This document shows positions 27,631 through 35,904 of a DNA stretch of 64,000 bases, one piece after another. The notes below the pieces were generated by a model. That model worked only from the letters and a program-made list of their open reading frames with translations. It was not told the DNA's origin and made no database searches. The position numbers were made by a program, and so were the translations under genes. Origin of the DNA: Pseudomonas sp. B21-040 (lineage in GTDB: Bacteria > Pseudomonadota > Gammaproteobacteria > Pseudomonadales > Pseudomonadaceae); the NCBI RefSeq assembly GCF_024748695.1, contig NZ_CP087176.1, positions 48,501 through 112,500 on the forward strand, read 5' to 3'. The stretch's first letter is position 1. Each line of letters begins with the position of its first letter.

Positions 27631-28518
27631 TCATAGCACGTAGACGAAAACGAACAGGCCGATCCACACCACGTCCACGAAGTGCCAATACCAACTCGCC
27701 GCTTCAAAGCCGAACTGGTGATCGGCATCAAAGTGCCCGCGCATGACCCGCATCAGCATCACAAACAGAATGATCGTGCCGATGGTCACGTGGGCGCCGT
27801 GGAAACCGGTGAGCATGAAGAACGTCGCACCGTAGATGCCGGAGCCGAGGGTCAGACCCAGCTCGTGGTAGGCGTGCATGTATTCTTCAGCCTGAAAGGT
27901 GAGGAACGCACAGCCCAGCAACACGGTGATCGCCAGCCAGAGTTTCAGTGCGCCGCGATGACCCTTTTTCAGCGCGTGGTGGGCGATGGTCACGGTCACG
28001 CTGGAACTCACCAGCAGCACGGTGTTGAGCAGCGGCAAGCCCCAGGGGCTGATGACTTCCTTGGGCGGTGGAAACAGTTTCGAGTCAGGGTTGTTGAGCA
28101 GCGGCCAGGTCCACTCGAAAGTCGGCCACAGCATGTGCGCGATGCCCTTGGCACCTTCACCGCCGAGGGCCGGGCCGGAGACGTGACGTACATAAAACAG
28201 CGCGCCGAAGAAAGCGATGAAAAACATCACCTCGGAGAAGATGAACCAGCTCATGCCCCAGCGAAACGAGCGGTCCATCTGAGCGCTATATAAGCCGCTA
28301 CGACTTTCCTTGATCACCGTCCCGAACCAGCCGAACAGCATGTAGGCCAGCAATAGGCCGCCGACGAAAAAGATCAGCGGGCCGTGGGATTCCGGCCGCG
28401 CGGCCTTCAGATCGTTGAACCAGGTACCCAGGCCAAACACCGTGGTGACCATGCCGAACGTGGCGATGATCGGCCATTTGCTCTGGGCGGGTACGTAATA
28501 GTGTTCATGAGTTGCCAT
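27631..28518 (-). CDS. coxC: Cytochrome c oxidase subunit III
   Basis: Third core subunit of the aa3 oxidase, 295 residues with seven membrane helices. The C-terminal segment shows F-H-G-A-H-V-T-I-G-T and W-Y-W-H-F-V-D-V-V-W, hallmarks of the family. An insertion between helices III and IV (about 110-150) is usual in the group. It follows ctaG by 25 bases and is followed by the SURF1 gene after the small opposite-strand gene. Confidence 0.94.
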   Translation of the reverse strand: MATHEHYYVPAQSKWPIIATFGMVTTVFGLGTWFNDLKAARPESHGPLIFFVGGLLLAYMLFGWFGTVIKESRSGLYSAQMDRSFRWGMSWFIFSEVMFFIAFFGALFYVRHVSGPALGGEGAKGIAHMLWPTFEWTWPLLNNPDSKLFPPPKEVISPWGLPLLNTVLLVSSSVTVTIAHHALKKGHRGALKLWLAITVLLGCAFLTFQAEEYMHAYHELGLTLGSGIYGATFFMLTGFHGAHVTIGTIILFVMLMRVMRGHFDADHQFGFEAASWYWHFVDVVWIGLFVFVYVL

Positions 28519-28543
28519 TTATTGTTCTCCTTATCGGGCACGC

Positions 28544-29095
28544 TCAGCCGCCAGTGTTTACAGCTACCGGTGGATGTCGGGCGGTGATATCGAACAGCGT
28601 GTAGGACAGCGTCAGGTGCTTCACATCCTTGGGCATGTCACGGTCAACGATGAAACGTACCGGCATCTCGATCCGTTGACCGGGCTGCAGCACTTGCTGG
28701 GTAAAGCAAAAACATTCGGTCTTGTGGAAGTACGCCGCGGCTGTGCTGGGCGCGATGCTCGGCACGGCCTGGGCGCTCATCGGCCGATCGGTGGGGTTGT
28801 GCGCGATGAAAATCATCTCGTTCACAGCGCCCGGATTGGCGGTCAACTCCTCAGCCTTGGGATAGAAGTCCCATGGCATGTCGGCAGTGTTGGTCGACAG
28901 GAACTGCACGCGAACCTGCCGCGAGGTGTCCACGGTTTGCTCGCCTTCGTATTGCCCGGCGGTCTTGCCGTTAATGCCGAAGGCCTTGCACATCACGTCG
29001 TAGATCGGCACCAGGGCAAACCCGAAGACAAACATGGCCACCACCACCAGCAGCAGGCGGGTGACCAGTTTTTTCATCGAAATCGAATCAGCCAT
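28544..29095 (-). CDS. ctaG: CtaG/COX11 copper chaperone for the CuB site
   Basis: Delivers copper to subunit I of the oxidase. The 183-residue protein has an N-terminal membrane anchor (about 11-30) and then the soluble immunoglobulin-like domain. The copper motif C-F-C-F appears in T-E-C-F-C-F-T-Q. A-L-V-P-I-Y-D-V-M-C-K follows the membrane anchor, as in COX11. The ATG at 29095 has GGAGG nine bases upstream. A REP pair separates it from coxA. Confidence 0.92.
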   Translation of the reverse strand: MADSISMKKLVTRLLLVVVAMFVFGFALVPIYDVMCKAFGINGKTAGQYEGEQTVDTSRQVRVQFLSTNTADMPWDFYPKAEELTANPGAVNEMIFIAHNPTDRPMSAQAVPSIAPSTAAAYFHKTECFCFTQQVLQPGQRIEMPVRFIVDRDMPKDVKHLTLSYTLFDITARHPPVAVNTGG

Positions 29096-29120
29096 GGTTT
29101 CCAACCTCCACGCCAAACCC

Positions 29121-29199
29121 TGTAGGAGTGAGCCTGCTCGCAATGGCGGTGTGTCTGGCACACCGCGTCGAACCCATCGCGAGCAGGCTCACTCCTACA
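29121..29199. repeat. REP doublet inside the cox operon, TGTAGGAGT type
   Basis: Arms TGTAGGAGTGAGCCTGCTCGC (29121-29141) and its exact inverse (29179-29199) flank 37 bases between coxA and ctaG. In the transcript this would form a strong hairpin within the operon and could stabilise the upstream coxBA message. Confidence 0.85.
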
Positions 29200-29212
29200 A
29201 AGGCCAGGCGTT

Positions 29213-30811
29213 TCATTTCACTTCCGGCGGCGTAGTAAAGGTGTGATACGGCGCCGGTGACGGAATGCTCCACTCCAGGCCTTCGGCCCCATCCCATGGT
29301 TTGGCCGGTGCAGGCGGGCCACCACGAATGGTCTTGATCACGATGAACAGGAAGAAGAGCTGCGTTGCGCCGAACATGAACGCGCCAATTGAGGAGACCA
29401 TGTTGAAGTCGGCGAATTGCAGGTTGTAGTCCGGAATCCGTCGCGGCATGCCGGCCAGGCCCACGAAGTGCATCGGGAAGAACGCCATGTTCATGCCGAT
29501 GAACGAGAGCCAGAAGTGCAGCTTGCCCAGGGTTTCGTCGTACATGTGGCCGGTCCATTTCGGCATCCAGTAATAGGCCGAGGCGAAGATCCCGAAAATC
29601 GCCCCCGGCACCAGCACATAGTGGAAGTGCGCGACGACGAAGTAGGTGTCCTGGTACTGGAAGTCCGCTGGGGCGATGGCCAGCATCAACCCGGAGAAAC
29701 CGCCGATGGAGAACAGGATCACGAACGCCACGGCAAACAGCATCGGCGTCTCGAAGGTCAGTGAGCCTTGCCACATGGTGCTGGCCCAGTTGAACACCTT
29801 CACCCCGGTCGGCACCGCGATCAACAGCGTCGCGTACATGAAGAACAACTCGCCCACCAAAGGAATGCCGACCACAAACATGTGGTGCGCCCAGACGATG
29901 AACGACAGGAACGCGATACTCGCCGTGGCGTAGACCATCGAGGTGTAGCCGAACAGCGGTTTGCGCGAGAAGGTCGGGATGATCGAGCTGACGGCACCGA
30001 AGGCCGGCAGGATCATGATGTACACCTCGGGGTGACCGAAGAACCAGAACACGTGCTGGAACAGAACCGGATCACCGCCACCGGCGGCACTGAAGAAGCT
30101 GGTGCCGAAGTGGATGTCCATCAGCATCATCGTCACGCATCCGGCCAGTACTGGCATCACCGCGATCAGCAGGAATGCGGTGATCAGCCAGGTCCAGACG
30201 AACAGCGGCATTTTCATCAACGTCATGCCGGGGGCGCGCAGGTTGAGGATGGTCGCGATCACGTTGATCGCGCCCATGATCGAACTGATCCCCATCAAGT
30301 GGATGGCGAAGATAAAGAACGTCACGCTTTCCGGTGCGTAGGTGGTCGACAGCGGGGCGTAGAACGTCCAGCCGAAGTTCGGACCGCCACCGGGGGTGAA
30401 CAGGGTCGACACCAGCAGCAGGAACGCGGCCGGCAGCAGCCAGAAGCTGAAGTTGTTCATCCGTGGCAGCGCCATGTCCGGTGCGCCGATCATCAACGGG
30501 ATCATCCAGTTGGCGAGGCCGACGAAGGCCGGCATCACCGCACCGAAGACCATGACCAGGCCATGCATGGTGGTCATCTGGTTGAAGAATTCCGGCTGGA
30601 CGATTTGCAGCCCCGGCTGGAACAGCTCGGCGCGAATCACCATCGCGAACGAGCCGCCGAGCAGGAACATGGAAAACGCAAACCACAGGTACAGCGTGCC
30701 GATATCCTTGTGGTTGGTGGTCAGCACCCAACGCATCAGGCCTTTGGCGGGGCCGTGGACGTGGGTGTGGTCGGTGGCGGTATGAACATGTTCATCGACT
30801 ACAGCAGTCAT
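29213..30811 (-). CDS. coxA: Cytochrome c oxidase subunit I
   Basis: Catalytic subunit carrying haem a and the haem a3-CuB centre. The 532 residues have about twelve membrane helices. H-P-E-V-Y gives the cross-linked His-Tyr pair, W-A-H-H-M gives the two CuB histidines, and V-A-H-F-H-Y gives the haem ligands. The N-terminal haem a ligand is in T-M-H-G-L-V-M-V-F. The gene follows coxB by 82 bases on the same strand. Confidence 0.97.
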   Translation of the reverse strand: MTAVVDEHVHTATDHTHVHGPAKGLMRWVLTTNHKDIGTLYLWFAFSMFLLGGSFAMVIRAELFQPGLQIVQPEFFNQMTTMHGLVMVFGAVMPAFVGLANWMIPLMIGAPDMALPRMNNFSFWLLPAAFLLLVSTLFTPGGGPNFGWTFYAPLSTTYAPESVTFFIFAIHLMGISSIMGAINVIATILNLRAPGMTLMKMPLFVWTWLITAFLLIAVMPVLAGCVTMMLMDIHFGTSFFSAAGGGDPVLFQHVFWFFGHPEVYIMILPAFGAVSSIIPTFSRKPLFGYTSMVYATASIAFLSFIVWAHHMFVVGIPLVGELFFMYATLLIAVPTGVKVFNWASTMWQGSLTFETPMLFAVAFVILFSIGGFSGLMLAIAPADFQYQDTYFVVAHFHYVLVPGAIFGIFASAYYWMPKWTGHMYDETLGKLHFWLSFIGMNMAFFPMHFVGLAGMPRRIPDYNLQFADFNMVSSIGAFMFGATQLFFLFIVIKTIRGGPPAPAKPWDGAEGLEWSIPSPAPYHTFTTPPEVK

Positions 30812-30893
30812 GTCCTGTCTCCTGCAAACAGATGGGCTGGGCAGGTCGGGGCGCGTAGCCCCAACCCGTTCCTTAAGTACGCAATAGACCGGG

Positions 30894-32021
30894 TCATTTG
30901 CTTTCCGCCTGTTTCAGCTCCAACACTTCTTTAGGAGTGACCATGTCGCCCTTGTTGTTGCCCCAGGCGTTACGTTCGTAGGTCACGACCGCCGCGATAT
31001 CGACTTCCGAGAGCTGCTTGCCGAACGCCGCCATGGCGGTGCCGGGTTTGCCGTGGAAGACAATGCTCAGGTGACCTTCTTTCGGTCCGGTGGCGATTTT
31101 CGAGCCCTTGAGTGCCGGGAACATCGGCGGCAGCCCTTGACCTTCGGCCTGGTGACAGGCCACGCAGGTGGTGTGGTAGATCTTGTCACCACGTTCCTTG
31201 AGCTCGTCGAGGGTCCACTCTTTGCTGGTCAGTTCTTTGAGTTGCAGGGCTTCAGCCTTGCGGTCGGCGAGCCATTTTTCGTAATCGGCCTTTTCCTTGA
31301 CCTCGACCACAATCGGCATGAAGCCGTGGTCCTTGCCGCACAACTCGGCGCATTGGCCACGGTAGATGCCGGGCTTGTCGACGCGGGTCCAGGCCTCATT
31401 GACGAACCCCGGGATCGCATCGCGCTTGACCGCGAAGGCCGGGACCCACCAGGAATGGATGACGTCGGCGGAGGTCACCAAAAAGCGCACCTTCGCACCA
31501 ATCGGCAACACCAGCGGCTTGTCGACCTCGAGCAGGTAATGCTCGCCCTTGGTTTCCTTGTTGTGGATCTGGTCGGCGGGAGTGTTCAGGTTGCTGAAGA
31601 ACTCAACGTCCTGGCCCAGGTATTTGTAGTGCCACTTCCACTGATAGCCCGTGACCTGGATGTCGATATCCGGCTCACTGGCGTCGTACATCTTGATCAG
31701 GGTTGCCGTCGCGGGAACCGCCATGGCCACCAGAATGATGAAGGGCACGATGGTCCAAAGGATTTCGACGGTGGTGCTTTCATGAAATTTTGCGGCCACC
31801 TGCCCGGTCGAGCGGCGGTGGAGAATCATCGACCAGAACATGGCGCCAAAGACGATGATGCCGATCACTACACAGATCCAGAAAATGGTCATGTGCAGGT
31901 CAAATACTGCGTGACTGATTTCAGTCGCTCCTGGCGCCATATTCACAGTCCAGGCTGCTTGCGCCTGACCGAAAATCGACCACAACAGGAGGCCCATCCA
32001 GACGTGTGGATGTCGCATCAT
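30894..32021 (-). CDS. coxB: Cytochrome c oxidase subunit II with fused cytochrome c domain
   Basis: Electron entry subunit, 375 residues. A signal peptide (about 1-23) is followed by two membrane helices and the CuA domain. The CuA motif C-A-E-L-C-G-K-D-H-G-F-M is intact. A C-terminal cytochrome c domain with C-V-A-C-H (near residue 285) makes it a caa3-type subunit. It is the first gene of the minus-strand cox cluster. The region ahead of it (to 32392) must hold its promoter, but no site is clear. Confidence 0.96.
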   Translation of the reverse strand: MMRHPHVWMGLLLWSIFGQAQAAWTVNMAPGATEISHAVFDLHMTIFWICVVIGIIVFGAMFWSMILHRRSTGQVAAKFHESTTVEILWTIVPFIILVAMAVPATATLIKMYDASEPDIDIQVTGYQWKWHYKYLGQDVEFFSNLNTPADQIHNKETKGEHYLLEVDKPLVLPIGAKVRFLVTSADVIHSWWVPAFAVKRDAIPGFVNEAWTRVDKPGIYRGQCAELCGKDHGFMPIVVEVKEKADYEKWLADRKAEALQLKELTSKEWTLDELKERGDKIYHTTCVACHQAEGQGLPPMFPALKGSKIATGPKEGHLSIVFHGKPGTAMAAFGKQLSEVDIAAVVTYERNAWGNNKGDMVTPKEVLELKQAESK

Positions 32022-32392
32022 TGCGGGTTCCCCTTATCGTTCTTGTTATCCCGCCGGCTTTCACCTGCGGCAAGGGAGCGGCTTTTTCAGACTACGAACT
32101 TGAATCGCCGAGCCTTGCTGCGTGTGCAGTCGGGCGTCATCAGCTAACTCCATTCCCACCCGAGTATAGACAGCGACTGCTACCTCGCAATGTGATGGCG
32201 TAAATGATCTGAAACAGCTGGTACTTGCGTTCAAGGGCACGAATGGAGAAGGATGCAGACGAGTGGTGGCAAATCGATATAACGGAGGCGTCTCAAGGAT
32301 GAAACAATTATGACAAATGCGTCTTAGCATTTTTCATAAGGCAGCTAAGTTATGTCTTCCCTATTTCATTGCCTTTGTTTCCTGGAGTTTTC
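32022..32392. other. Intergenic region between coxB and a divergent gene
   Basis: About 370 bases without a convincing gene. It must carry the promoters of coxB (minus) and the conserved unknown gene (plus). A weak inverted repeat CTTAGC / GCTAAG is at 32323-32349 near the plus-strand gene. No sigma-54, Anr or AlgU site could be assigned by eye. Confidence 0.6.
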
Positions 32393-33043
32393 ATGAACAC
32401 CGCCGCATTGCGCGAGCAGATCCAAAAAGCCCAACAACACGAGAAAGACACTGGCCTGCTGGCGCGTCAGCTGCAGACCAAACTGCCTCATCTACACCCT
32501 GCTATCCAATTGCCAGAGGCTGATGCCAATGGCGTACTGACGCGTTTTATTAGCGCCTACATCGATGAAGTACCCGATCTGCTGGACGCAGCCAATGAAG
32601 TGGCAAGGGAAGCGGGTATCGATTCACAAATCAAACCGGTGCTGAACATCGCCGAGCAGTACTTCCTCCAGCCGCCAACCATCATGGCCGGCCATGTCGG
32701 GCTCGACAGCCTGCTGGATGAAGCCTATCTGGCGCACCGTTTTGTAGAAGAGGTCAACGACCTGTACATCAAGCATTTCGGCCAGCCACTGATCCCCTTG
32801 GACATGACGGTCGCCAATCTGATTGCTCACCAATTGATCGGTGAGGAATTTGCCAACCAACTGGATGAAGCAGTGCATCACGCCATCGACGAGATGCTCG
32901 ATGATGAGAGTTTTGCACTGGAGTCGGTGGAAACCTACCGCGAGAAGCTCAACAGCCCGGACACCGGCGCCGCGTGGAAACGCTGGCCGTGTATGTCGCG
33001 CCGCTTGGGTGTAGGCCTGGAACTGGATCAGCCGGCAGCTTGA
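32393..33043 (+). CDS. Conserved hypothetical protein (PA0104-like)
   Basis: A 216-residue protein without signal or membrane segments, largely helical and acidic. It has a stretch with H-V-G-L-D-S-L-L-D-E-A-Y-L-A-H-R and E-E-V-N-D, and later H-Q-L-I-G-E-E-F and H-H-A-I-D-E-M-L. The repeated His and Glu/Asp in helices could bind metal, but I do not recognise the fold. The ATG at 32393 has TGGAG seven bases upstream. It lies between the cox cluster and carbonic anhydrase, as in PAO1. Confidence 0.7.
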   Translation: MNTAALREQIQKAQQHEKDTGLLARQLQTKLPHLHPAIQLPEADANGVLTRFISAYIDEVPDLLDAANEVAREAGIDSQIKPVLNIAEQYFLQPPTIMAGHVGLDSLLDEAYLAHRFVEEVNDLYIKHFGQPLIPLDMTVANLIAHQLIGEEFANQLDEAVHHAIDEMLDDESFALESVETYREKLNSPDTGAAWKRWPCMSRRLGVGLELDQPAA

Positions 33044-33064
33044 TCCATCGAACAATATGTTCCC

Positions 33065-33090
33065 GTGGGAGCGAGCAGGCTCGCTCCCAC
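33065..33090. repeat. Single REP palindrome
   Basis: GTGGGAGCGA and TCGCTCCCAC are perfectly inverted around GCAGGC, between two convergent genes. Confidence 0.8.
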
Positions 33091-33158
33091 ATTGCCAACC
33101 CGCGCTTCACTCCCCCTCATTTCAATTCGCCTGGTCCCACTCGAGGATTCAGGCGTTT

Positions 33159-33890
33159 TTAGAACCGCGCTTTGGGCGTTGCCACCGGAATCGGATGGCT
33201 GCCATCGAGTGGCAGGAAACGCCCCTGGTCCGCGTCGTAAGCTTTGATTTCGCTGGTTTCGATGCTGTAGACCCAACCATGGATGAACAGATGACCGTTG
33301 GCCATGCGCGAGGCCACCGATGGGTGCGTGCGTAAATGCTGAAGCTGAGCAATCACATTCTCCTCGGTGAGGATGTGCATGCTTTCGTTCTCGTCAGAGC
33401 AATGGCAGTTTTCCTGGACCATGGTTTTCGCCACTTCGGCGTGTCGCAGCCAGGCTTTTACCGTCGGCATTTTTTCCAGGCTTTGCGGGTTCAGCACTGC
33501 GCGCATCGCGCCACAGTCGGAGTGCCCGCAAATGATGATGTGCTGCACGCCAAGGGCGAGGACCGCGTACTCGATGGCGGTGGAAACACCACCGTTCATT
33601 TGCCCATAAGGCGGTACCACATTGCCCACGTTGCGGGTCACGAACAGATCGCCGGGAGCGCTTTGGGTGATCAGCTCAGGAACGATGCGCGAATCGGCGC
33701 AGGCGATGAACATCGCTCTGGGGCTCTGGGCCGTGGCGAGTTTTTTGAAGAGCTCCTCCTGCTGTGGAAAGACCTCATGGTGAAAATGCAAAAAGCCGTC
33801 AACGATATGCTGTAACGCTGCATCGGCGGTTTCCGCCTCGGGTTGGGCTTGTGCCGACGCAGCCAACGGCTGTTTATCCTTCTCACTCAT
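33159..33890 (-). CDS. Beta-class carbonic anhydrase
   Basis: Interconverts carbon dioxide and bicarbonate in the cytoplasm. The 243-residue enzyme has zinc ligands in A-C-A-D-S-R and H-S-D-C-G, with the catalytic Asp-Arg pair in the first motif. R-N-V-G-N-V-V-P-P and the long G-V-S-T-A-I-E-Y-A segment are typical. The ATG at 33890 with GAGGA seven bases upstream is preferred to the TTG one codon earlier. A gamma-class relative is encoded 7 kb away, so two unrelated carbonic anhydrase families occur in the window. The PAO1 counterpart is PA0102 (psCA1). Confidence 0.94.
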   Translation of the reverse strand: MSEKDKQPLAASAQAQPEAETADAALQHIVDGFLHFHHEVFPQQEELFKKLATAQSPRAMFIACADSRIVPELITQSAPGDLFVTRNVGNVVPPYGQMNGGVSTAIEYAVLALGVQHIIICGHSDCGAMRAVLNPQSLEKMPTVKAWLRHAEVAKTMVQENCHCSDENESMHILTEENVIAQLQHLRTHPSVASRMANGHLFIHGWVYSIETSEIKAYDADQGRFLPLDGSHPIPVATPKARF

Positions 33891-34134
33891 CAATTCATCC
33901 TCAATGGCGGAGTCAGGGAAGTGTCCCGTTTTGTCCAGTGTGAAGCCAGTGGCTGTTTAAAAAACATCCAGGTCGAAAACCTCGACCCATCAGTCACTCT
34001 ACGAACAAGGTCGCTACCGAAACTTGAATCAAACTGAGTCGACCGCTCTGGAACGCGTGTTACAGGTCACAAAAAACGTGACCAGCCTAAAGGTGCGGTG
34101 ATTTCCTCACCACTCAACCATAGGCCAATTGTCC

Positions 34135-35193
34135 TTAAATCAGTGACATCTGGCGACCCGGCGGACAGAAGGCATCGCAGTCCAGATTAAAACCTTCCCG
34201 ACGATTAAGCCCCAGGCGCTTGATGGTTTTGTTGAAACGTTGTGCCAGCAGGTCTGCAAAGGGGCCTTCGCCGCGCATCCGGGCACCAAAACGACTGTCA
34301 TAGAGCTCACCGCCACGGCTCTGGCGTATCAGGCTCAGCACATGAGCGGCACGCTGCGGATAATGGGCGGCCAACCATTCTTCGAACAGCGGCGCCACTT
34401 CCAGCGGCAGGCGCAGCATCATGTAGGCCGCGCTTTGCGCGCCGGCCGCATGCGCCTCGGTCAGCAGGCTTTCGAGTTCGCTGTCGTTGATCATCGGAAT
34501 CATCGGCGAACACAACACACCGACCGGAATACCCGCTTCATGCATGACGCGTATCGCCCGTAACCGGGCCTTGGGCGCTGCGGCACGCGGTTCGAGGATA
34601 CGTTTGAGCTCATCGTCCAGGGTGGTGAGGCTGATCATCACCGCCACCAGCCGTTGCCCGGCGAGTTCGGCCAGCAGGTCGAGGTCACGAAGAATCAGCG
34701 AGCCTTTGGTGATGATGGTCACCGGATGGCGGTAACGCAGCAGCACTTCGAGGGTTTTACGAGTGATTTTGTGCTCACGCTCGATTGGCTGGTAAGGATC
34801 GGTGTTGGACCCCAGGTTGATCGGCGCGCACTGATAACCGCGTTTGGACAGCTGTTCTTCCAGCACATCGGCGGCGTTGGTCTTGGCGATCAATTTGGTC
34901 TCGAAATCCAGCCCCGGCGACATGTCCCAATACGCATGGCTGGGCCGTGCATAGCAGTAGATGCAGCCATGTTCGCAGCCGCGATAGGGGTTGATCGAAC
35001 GATCGAATGGCAAGTCCGGCGAGTTGTTACGGGTGATGATGGTTTTCGCCGTTTCGATGCGTACTTCGGTGCCCTGGGTGAGCGGCGCTTCCTGATACCA
35101 ACCGTCATCCTCGGCCACCGAGCGATTCGGCGCGAAGCGGTTGTGCGGGTTGGTCGCGGTGCCGCGTCCGCGAGGGGGCAAGGGAGTAGCCAT
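34135..35193 (-). CDS. Radical SAM protein of the PA0069 family
   Basis: A 352-residue radical S-adenosylmethionine enzyme. The cluster motif C-E-H-G-C-I-Y-C (CX3CX2C) lies near residue 75, in R-G-C-E-H-G-C-I-Y-C-Y-A-R. N-L-G-S-N-T-D-P-Y-Q-P and T-K-G-S-L-I-L-R-D recall SplB-type radical SAM proteins. The substrate is unknown. The ATG at 35193 has AAAGGA eight bases upstream; the upstream TTG is not needed. A LexA box sits about 17 bases before the start, so induction by DNA damage is expected, which supports a repair-related role. I recall the PAO1 homologue being listed in the LexA regulon. Confidence 0.88.
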   Translation of the reverse strand: MATPLPPRGRGTATNPHNRFAPNRSVAEDDGWYQEAPLTQGTEVRIETAKTIITRNNSPDLPFDRSINPYRGCEHGCIYCYARPSHAYWDMSPGLDFETKLIAKTNAADVLEEQLSKRGYQCAPINLGSNTDPYQPIEREHKITRKTLEVLLRYRHPVTIITKGSLILRDLDLLAELAGQRLVAVMISLTTLDDELKRILEPRAAAPKARLRAIRVMHEAGIPVGVLCSPMIPMINDSELESLLTEAHAAGAQSAAYMMLRLPLEVAPLFEEWLAAHYPQRAAHVLSLIRQSRGGELYDSRFGARMRGEGPFADLLAQRFNKTIKRLGLNRREGFNLDCDAFCPPGRQMSLI

Positions 35194-35209
35194 CGACAAA
35201 ATCCTTTAG

Positions 35210-35225
35210 CTGTATGTGCATACAG
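35210..35225. promoter_or_regulatory. LexA (SOS) box before the radical SAM gene
   Basis: CTGTATGTGCATACAG is a perfect CTGT-N8-ACAG palindrome; the minus-strand flank extends it to TACTGTATGCACATACAG. This matches the gammaproteobacterial LexA consensus and lies just upstream of the radical SAM start. Confidence 0.85.
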
Positions 35226-35386
35226 TATACGGACTCGATGCAATCGACCAGTGCCGTTCGGCGTGTGAATAATGTGAGGCCGGTCATTATGAGAAACATA
35301 ATGCGCATGGCAAGTTTAGTGGCGTTGTCAGTATTCTTCATTTCGCACGAAGTTATCGTGTTAATCATATTAAAAGGATTTAATAA

Positions 35387-35689
35387 ATGTCGAATTACAA
35401 TCAGCGTGGCGTATTCCTTCAACTGTTGGCACCTACGCTTGTTAGTCCAAAAGAAGTTCGGGTTTCCATGCAGTTTGCGCTGAAGGAAGAGGGCTATGAC
35501 CCTGAGAGCCGAACGTCTACTTACTCTCTGCTGGACACCAGCACCCGCGAGGCCGTGTCGAATGACGGCGGCATGACCTTCACCCTGAGTGGCGCACCCG
35601 ATGTAAACGGCAATGGCGAGATTGATGCACAGGACAAAGTAGTTCTGGTTGCATTGGCAAAAGTCTATTCGAAGATTATTAATCCTTAA
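35387..35689 (+). CDS. Orphan small protein with EF-hand/dockerin-like loop
   Basis: A 100-residue protein that I do not recognise. It has no signal peptide or membrane segment. Residues near 72-84 read D-V-N-G-N-G-E-I-D-A-Q-D, placing Asp, Asn, Asn, Glu and Asp at loop positions 1, 3, 5, 7 and 12 as in calcium-binding dockerin or EF-hand loops. A hydrophobic helix follows, as in a dockerin half-repeat. AAAAGGA stands nine bases before the ATG, so translation is credible. The flanking DNA is notably AT-rich compared with neighbours, which suggests acquisition. Only one loop is present, so a full dockerin is unlikely. Confidence 0.65.
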   Translation: MSNYNQRGVFLQLLAPTLVSPKEVRVSMQFALKEEGYDPESRTSTYSLLDTSTREAVSNDGGMTFTLSGAPDVNGNGEIDAQDKVVLVALAKVYSKIINP

Positions 35690-35904
35690 CTCACGCAATA
35701 TATAAATATTGACGAGTCGACGATTTAACGGCGAACTTGTAAAGCGATGCGGATCTTTTCGTGTCGCTTTATAGTATTGAAATGTATCGGTACCACGAGC
35801 GTGGCCAGTTCACAATTCTTTGACAGCAGGCTCACAGGCCTTTGACTGCTCAAGGCTGATGCTGCGTGACACCTATCCACACTTTTTCATACGGTTGTCC
35901 GAGC

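Noticed and set aside
29768..30934. 388-codon open frame on the plus strand across coxA
   Set aside because: It lies antisense to an unmistakable coxA, its composition is His/Arg/Gln-rich shadow sequence, and it has no domain.
31053..32147. 364-codon plus-strand frame antisense to coxB
   Set aside because: It mirrors the coxB coding frame and shows no recognisable motif or ribosome site.
35214..35483. 89-codon frame after the LexA box with a hydrophobic middle
   Set aside because: It overlaps the better-supported small gene at 35387, lacks a clear ribosome site and would carry a mixed composition. An SOS-induced small membrane peptide cannot be fully excluded.
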